Assembly (NCBI GenBank): GCA_004556455.1 | Contig: SFGY01000001.1 | Location: 62,001 to 126,000 of the forward strand | DNA length: 64,000 bases | Origin: Clostridiales bacterium | GTDB taxonomy: Bacteria > Bacillota > Clostridia > Saccharofermentanales > DTU023 | Direction: 5' to 3' | Part shown: positions 59,608-64,000 of the stretch, piece by piece | How the letters are laid out: each line of letters opens with the position of its first letter | Numbering within the stretch: position 1 is the stretch's first letter | Notes under the pieces: model-generated | The model's input: the letters and a program-made list of their open reading frames with translations, nothing else | Database searches by the model: none | Told to the model about the DNA's origin: nothing | Translations under genes and position numbers: made by a program

Positions 59608-61323
59608 ATGCTGGAAAGGCTCTCAATTCAAGATTTCGCCTTAATCCGGCAGCTTGATCTGCACACGGAGATGGGCCTCACAGTGATCAGCGGAGAAACT
59701 GGTGCAGGTAAGAGCATTTTTTTGGGCGCCCTTTCTTATCTTTCCGGCTTACGTGCAAATCGGGAAGTGGTAAGGAAGGGTTCTTCGCGCGCCCTTGTTG
59801 AGGCTGAGTTCAGCGAGGCCACTGCTTTGCTGGCGCCTGAGCTTCTGGCGAGCCTGGCTTTGTCAGAAGAAGAATTATCTGAAGAGCGGCTGATCCTCTC
59901 TCGCGAGGTCGATAGAAATGGCCATAGTACGGCCAGAATTAACGGCCGCATGGTGAGTTTGAGCCTCCTGCGCGAAGTGGCTGCACCGCTCCTGGCCATC
60001 CATGCCCAGCATGAACAGCTTCGTCTTTACGATCCGCAGGAGCAGGCTCGCGTACTGGACCGTTATCTGGGCGAGCGCGTAGCCCCTGTGCTGGAGCGCT
60101 GGAAAGATCTGCGACGCTTCAGGCTGGAGGGCATGAAGGAACTCAAGGATCTGGGTATGAATCCGGAAGAGAGAAAGCGCCAGACGGAACTCTTGCGCTA
60201 CCAGCTTGAGGAAATTCACAGTGCTGACTTTAAGCCGGGCGAAGTTGAAATGCTCAGTGAACGTTTCCGCCTGCTCAGTGCCGCGGAACGTGTACAGGAA
60301 GAAGTTTTGGAGTCTGCAGCTCTGCTGAACAGCGAAGAAGAGGGACAGCCCGCCGTGCGGCATCTTCTGGGTAAAGCTGCAGGTACTTTGAAACAAAGTG
60401 CGGCGGCCAGCCACAGACTTGCTGAAATCCAACTGCGCCTCCAGACGATGGCGGAAGAAACGGGAAGTCTGGCCGGTGAACTGCGGGATCTGGGCCTGAG
60501 CCTGATGGAAAAAAGGCAGGAAAGTGAAGTCGTCAACGCCCGACTTGATGTCTGGGATAAGCTGCGGGCAAAGTACGGGGAAAGCGAAGAAGAAATTGCA
60601 GAATTTCGTGTGAAAGCTGAGCAACGCCTGGCGGATCTGGAAGCCGGCGAAAGCCGTTTTATCAGTTTGCGCGGGGAATTGCTGGAAAAGGAAAAAGAAG
60701 CTGAAAGCTGCGCGGCTGAGCTTACGAAACTGCGCCGCAAAGCAGCAGAAGAGCTCTCGGAAAAAATCTCAGTAAAATTACGCGAACTCAATATGCCGGA
60801 AGTTCGCTTTACCATTGATATTCAGCCCGTTCTTCGTGGAACACCGGCCTATTGGAGTGAAAATGGTCGTGACCGGATTTCCTTTTTGATTGCAGCAAAC
60901 CGGGGAGAAGATCTGCTGCCTCTGGCCAAAATCGCTTCGGGCGGGGAGAGCTCACGTGTTCTGCTTGCCATAAAAAGTATACTCGCTGACAGTGAAGGGA
61001 TTCCTGTCCTTATCTTTGATGAAATTGACAGTGGGATAAGCGGGGTCAGCGCAGGAAAAGTTGGTCTGAGCCTGAAAGAGCTGGCGCATGGTCGTCAGGT
61101 TTTTGCCGTGAGTCATATGGCTCAGATTGTATCCCTGGCCGATCACCACCTTTTTGTCCATAAAGAAATGCACAGAGAAAGGACAGAAACGCGACTGGAT
61201 GTTCTGGATGAAGCTGAACGCAGACACGAACTCGCCCGCCTTCTGACCGGCCGAAAAGATGATCAACAGGCTCTCGAACTTGCTGCTAACTTGCGCAGTG
61301 AAGCCAGGGAGCTGGAGGTATAA
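59608..61323 (+). CDS. recN: DNA repair protein RecN
   Basis: A 571-residue SMC-like protein that joins DNA ends in double-strand break repair. Walker A GETGAGKS near the N-terminus (about 30-37), a central coiled coil, then the signature ASGGESSRVLLAIKSIL and Walker B VLIFDEIDSGISG. ATG 59608 follows argR by 5 nt. In spore-forming Clostridia spoIVB and spo0A usually follow recN; here the histidine-degradation genes do. Confidence 0.96.
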   Translation: MLERLSIQDFALIRQLDLHTEMGLTVISGETGAGKSIFLGALSYLSGLRANREVVRKGSSRALVEAEFSEATALLAPELLASLALSEEELSEERLILSREVDRNGHSTARINGRMVSLSLLREVAAPLLAIHAQHEQLRLYDPQEQARVLDRYLGERVAPVLERWKDLRRFRLEGMKELKDLGMNPEERKRQTELLRYQLEEIHSADFKPGEVEMLSERFRLLSAAERVQEEVLESAALLNSEEEGQPAVRHLLGKAAGTLKQSAAASHRLAEIQLRLQTMAEETGSLAGELRDLGLSLMEKRQESEVVNARLDVWDKLRAKYGESEEEIAEFRVKAEQRLADLEAGESRFISLRGELLEKEKEAESCAAELTKLRRKAAEELSEKISVKLRELNMPEVRFTIDIQPVLRGTPAYWSENGRDRISFLIAANRGEDLLPLAKIASGGESSRVLLAIKSILADSEGIPVLIFDEIDSGISGVSAGKVGLSLKELAHGRQVFAVSHMAQIVSLADHHLFVHKEMHRERTETRLDVLDEAERRHELARLLTGRKDDQQALELAANLRSEARELEV

Positions 61324-61339
61324 AGCAAAGGAGCTTAAG

Positions 61340-62872
61340 ATGAATCAGAAAAAACTTGTCCTTACCGGACATGACCTTAGTATCGAAAATGTTCTTGAGG
61401 TAAGCCGCCATTATCGCCCTGTCGAGATTGATAAGGCGGCCAAAAAGCGCATTGATGCTGCTTACAGAATTGTAGCGGGGATCGAAGATTCCGGAGTCCC
61501 CACTTATGGGATTAACACAGGCTTCGGTGAATTTTCTAAGGTATGTATCAGCCGGGAGGAAAATGGCGCCCTCCAGAAAAATCTGGTCATGAGCCATGCC
61601 TGTGGTGTCGGTCCGGCTTTTTCAGAAGAAATCGTACGGGCCATCATGCTCCTGCGCCTGAACACACATTGCAGCGGCTTTTCAGGGGTGTCACCCGAGG
61701 TACCGCAGATTCTCTGCGACATGCTGAATCATCACATTACACCTTATGTCCCTGAAAAAGGTTCGCTTGGCGCTTCGGGCGATCTTGCCAACCTTGCACA
61801 TATCGCCCTGGTCATGATTGGACTGGGTGAGGTCATAGAAGATGGTAAACGTAAACCTGCAGCCGAAGTTTTAAAGCGGGAAGGGCTAACGCCTGTGGTT
61901 CTCAAGGGCAAGGACGCTCTCGGCATTACTAACGGCACGCCTGTGATGACGGGGGTTGGCTGCCTCGCCTTCCATGATGCTGAAATCTGCCTGAAGGCGG
62001 CCAATATGGGAGCAGCTCTAACTTTTGAAGCTTTCCGCGGCATCACAGCGGCCCTGGATCCCCGGGTTCACAAGCTTCGTCCGCACCCCGGTCAGCTGGA
62101 AGTGGCCAGTTTTATTTTAAACATGCTGGAAGGAAGCTCATCTATCAATACCCGCAAAGGTGATGTGCAGGATCCGTACACCCTGCGCTGTGTGCCTCAG
62201 GTTCACGGAGCTGTCTCAGATGTGCTCAGACATGTGAGACAAGAACTGGAAATTGAAATTAACAGTGTGACCGATAATCCTCTGGTTTTCCCGGATAAAG
62301 GCGATGTCATTTCAGGGGGTAACTTTCACGGAGAACCTATGGCTCTGAACATGGATTTCCTGGGAATGGCGGCTGCTGAACTCGCGGATATCGCCGAGCG
62401 CCGTATTGAACGCATGGTCAACCCTCAGCTCAATGGCGGTCTGCCGGCCTTCCTCGTGGCCAATGGCGGCGTGAATTCTGGCTTTATGATTCCTCAGTAC
62501 ACCGCAGCGGCGCTGGTTTCCGAAAACAAGGTGCTTGCCCATCCTGCCAGCGTGGACTCAATCCCATCCTCAGCGAACAAAGAGGACCACGTTTCCATGG
62601 GAACGATATCCGCTCGCAAGGCTCTCGAAATTGTGAATAATGTGCGTCAGGTTGTTGCTGTTGAGTGGATTGTTTCGGCTCAGGCCTGTGAGTTCCGTAA
62701 AGTGGAGCATTTTGGCCGGGGCACGGCCCAAATGATGAAAGAAATCCGTAAGATTGTTCCCCATCTGGAAGATGACCGCATCCTCTATCCGGATATGCAT
62801 GCCATGGATCATGCGATTCGCGAAGGAAAAATGATCGATAAGATTGAAGCGAGCCTGAAAACCAGCTTATAG
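61340..62872 (+). CDS. hutH: histidine ammonia-lyase
   Basis: A 510-residue lyase converting histidine to urocanate and ammonia. The Ala-Ser-Gly triad that cyclises into the MIO cofactor is at residues 145-147 (SLGASGDLANLAH). YGINTGFGEFSKV, HPGQ and SVTDNPLVF are also family hallmarks. ATG 61340 has AAGGAG 6 nt upstream; the frame is open into recN. It starts a probable hut operon; urocanase (hutU) is not in the window. Confidence 0.97.
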   Translation: MNQKKLVLTGHDLSIENVLEVSRHYRPVEIDKAAKKRIDAAYRIVAGIEDSGVPTYGINTGFGEFSKVCISREENGALQKNLVMSHACGVGPAFSEEIVRAIMLLRLNTHCSGFSGVSPEVPQILCDMLNHHITPYVPEKGSLGASGDLANLAHIALVMIGLGEVIEDGKRKPAAEVLKREGLTPVVLKGKDALGITNGTPVMTGVGCLAFHDAEICLKAANMGAALTFEAFRGITAALDPRVHKLRPHPGQLEVASFILNMLEGSSSINTRKGDVQDPYTLRCVPQVHGAVSDVLRHVRQELEIEINSVTDNPLVFPDKGDVISGGNFHGEPMALNMDFLGMAAAELADIAERRIERMVNPQLNGGLPAFLVANGGVNSGFMIPQYTAAALVSENKVLAHPASVDSIPSSANKEDHVSMGTISARKALEIVNNVRQVVAVEWIVSAQACEFRKVEHFGRGTAQMMKEIRKIVPHLEDDRILYPDMHAMDHAIREGKMIDKIEASLKTSL

Positions 62873-62897
62873 CTATATAAAGAAATGGAGATTGATG

Positions 62898-63812
62898 ATG
62901 TTTAGCCAAGTCATTGAGTGTGTGCCTAATTTTAGTAATGGCAGAGACCCTGAAGTCCTGCAGAAAATTATGGCTCCCTTTTATGCAGAAAAAGAAGTCA
63001 AAGTTTTGGATTATAGCCAGGATGAAGATCATAACCGCGCAGTTGTCACCGTGATCGGCACTGCTGCAGGACTGGAAAGGTCCATGGTCAGGGCGGCCGG
63101 TCTTGCGGCTGAATTGATCGACCTGAGAAAGCATGAAGGAGCACACCCCCGTATGGGCGCAACCGATGTGGTTCCTTTTATCCCCATTCGAAACGCTACC
63201 GTAGAAGACTGCGATGCCCTTGCCAGGCGTGTTGGCCAATCGATTGCTGAAAAATACGGCATTCCCGTTTATCTTTATGAAGAGTCTGCGACGCGGCCGG
63301 AAAGACAGAATCTGGCCAACATTCGCAAAGGCCAGTTTGAGGGCTTTGCCGAAAAAATCAAAGATCCCGCCTGGGCGCCTGATTTTGGACAGGCCGAAGT
63401 TCATCCCTCAGCTGGCGTCACAGCTGTGGGCGCCCGCGAACCTTTGATTGCCTACAACATTAACCTGGGTACAGACAATCTGGACATCGCGACGGCCATC
63501 GCCAAAAAAATCCGCTTCATCGGCGGAGGCTTCCGTTACTGTAAAGCGATGGGTGTGGATCTTGCAGATCGGGGCATTGTTCAGGTTTCCATCAACATGA
63601 CTAATTATAAGAAAACGCATCTTTATCAAGTCTTTTCAGCAGTTAAAACCGAGGCCGCACGCTATGGGGTCCCGGTGATCGGATCTGAAGTGATTGGCCT
63701 TCTGCCCATGGAAGCGCTTGTGGACACAGCGATGTATTACCTGCAGCTGGAAGGGTTTGAGACCTCTCAGGTGATCGAGGCTCGTTTATTGGAGGATGAT
63801 GATGAAAAATAA
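62898..63812 (+). CDS. ftcD: glutamate formimidoyltransferase
   Basis: A 304-residue FtcD-type transferase that moves the formimino group from formiminoglutamate to tetrahydrofolate, a late step of histidine degradation. Motifs: IECVPNFSNGRD, DEDHNRAVVTVIG, KHEGAHPRMGATDVVPFIP and IAYNINLGTDNLDIA. The separate cyclodeaminase domain is absent, as usual in bacteria with fchA. Three start codons (TTG-ATG-ATG) are present; 62898 is 7 nt from GGAG. It overlaps the next gene by 11 nt. Confidence 0.96.
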   Translation: MFSQVIECVPNFSNGRDPEVLQKIMAPFYAEKEVKVLDYSQDEDHNRAVVTVIGTAAGLERSMVRAAGLAAELIDLRKHEGAHPRMGATDVVPFIPIRNATVEDCDALARRVGQSIAEKYGIPVYLYEESATRPERQNLANIRKGQFEGFAEKIKDPAWAPDFGQAEVHPSAGVTAVGAREPLIAYNINLGTDNLDIATAIAKKIRFIGGGFRYCKAMGVDLADRGIVQVSINMTNYKKTHLYQVFSAVKTEAARYGVPVIGSEVIGLLPMEALVDTAMYYLQLEGFETSQVIEARLLEDDDEK

Positions 63813-64000
63813 ACGCAGCCTGATCCTGAGCCACTCTATTTTTACAGCTGATCCACAGCAGGAAAAAGTCGATGGCTATCTGCTGATGGAAGGCCAGCGT
63901 CTGCTTGACGTTAAGCCGGGAACACCCTCAGAGGAAGTTTTAAAATCAGTTGATGAAATGTTGGACTTCCGAAACAAAACCGTTTGTCCCGGACTGATTG
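63802..64000 (+). CDS. amidohydrolase-like protein, 3' end missing
   Basis: The frame begins at ATG 63802 with GGAGG 6 nt upstream and is open to the window end (66 codons seen). It reads SLILSHSIFTADPQQEKVDGYLLMEG and ends in NKTVCPGLI, matching the N-terminal small beta-barrel and the entry to the 'v.PGliD.H.H' strand of amidohydrolases. The metal site lies beyond the window. In this context imidazolonepropionase (hutI) or another histidine-pathway hydrolase is possible, but YtcJ-like amidohydrolases fit the start equally well. Confidence 0.65.
   Translation, partial: MKNKRSLILSHSIFTADPQQEKVDGYLLMEGQRLLDVKPGTPSEEVLKSVDEMLDFRNKTVCPGLI

Noticed and set aside
62484..63404. 306-codon open frame antisense to hutH and ftcD
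   Set aside because: It spans two well-conserved + strand genes and has no family features.

Overview
The window reads as a chromosomal segment of a low-to-mid-GC Bacillota, most likely a fermentative anaerobe of class Clostridia. The evidence is the gene order. There is a YabE-like 3D protein followed by rsmA, an efp–asp23–amaP–DUF2273–nusB–xseAB–ispA–dxs–nadK–argR–recN block, nadD/yqeK followed by rsfS, pyrophosphate-type phosphofructokinase, YqeG, SH3b and sortase surface proteins, and good Shine-Dalgarno sites with several TTG/GTG starts. The species cannot be named from the sequence alone. Coding density is very high; most genes run on the + strand in tight or overlapping operons, and no insertion sequence, prophage or CRISPR array is visible.

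Layout. 1-8 kb: truncated AI-2E-type permease and prepilin-peptidase-like protein (- strand), glycogen phosphorylase, a PC4-like ssDNA-binding protein, a sortase (- strand) and HtpG. 8-18 kb: 3D-domain protein with a consensus promoter, rsmA, zapA, dUTPase with an insertion, an alpha/beta hydrolase lacking its nucleophile serine, tsaD, smpB, a PP2C phosphatase that may start at ATT, tmRNA on the opposite strand, a purine permease and a uridine-kinase-like protein. 18-24 kb: a NYN/LOTUS protein and a phosphofructokinase diverge from a perfect 14-bp inverted repeat containing both -10 boxes; then a degenerate Ppx/GppA-HD protein and polyphosphate kinase. 24-39 kb: nucleotidyltransferase, argS, a protein resembling M3 oligopeptidases without HEXXH, RdgB, an ACT-domain regulator, a MurE-like ligase, prfB without the usual frameshift, a NadD-YqeK fusion, RsfS, ComEA-like protein, thyA-folA and a fused O6-alkylguanine transferase. 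39-43 kb: two tRNA clusters flank a PPi-PFK, a GNAT and a PP2C-like/SH3b membrane protein. 43-50 kb: a divergent type IIA topoisomerase pair and a membrane protein like a dead polysaccharide deacetylase. 50-64 kb: aspartokinase, YqeG, the conserved efp-to-recN block, then the start of a histidine-degradation operon (hutH, ftcD, amidohydrolase).

How genes fit together. Two phosphofructokinase paralogues, glycogen phosphorylase and polyphosphate kinase suggest an economy using phosphorolysis, pyrophosphate and polyphosphate. smpB and ssrA lie close together and supply trans-translation. The xseAB/recN, RdgB, Dut, Ogt, ThyA and FolA genes cover nucleotide sanitation and DNA repair. The most unusual theme is a series of probable pseudo-enzymes inside otherwise ordinary operons: Ppx-HD, M3-like, alpha/beta hydrolase, deacetylase-like and PP2C-like proteins. 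No clearly new defence or mobile system was found.
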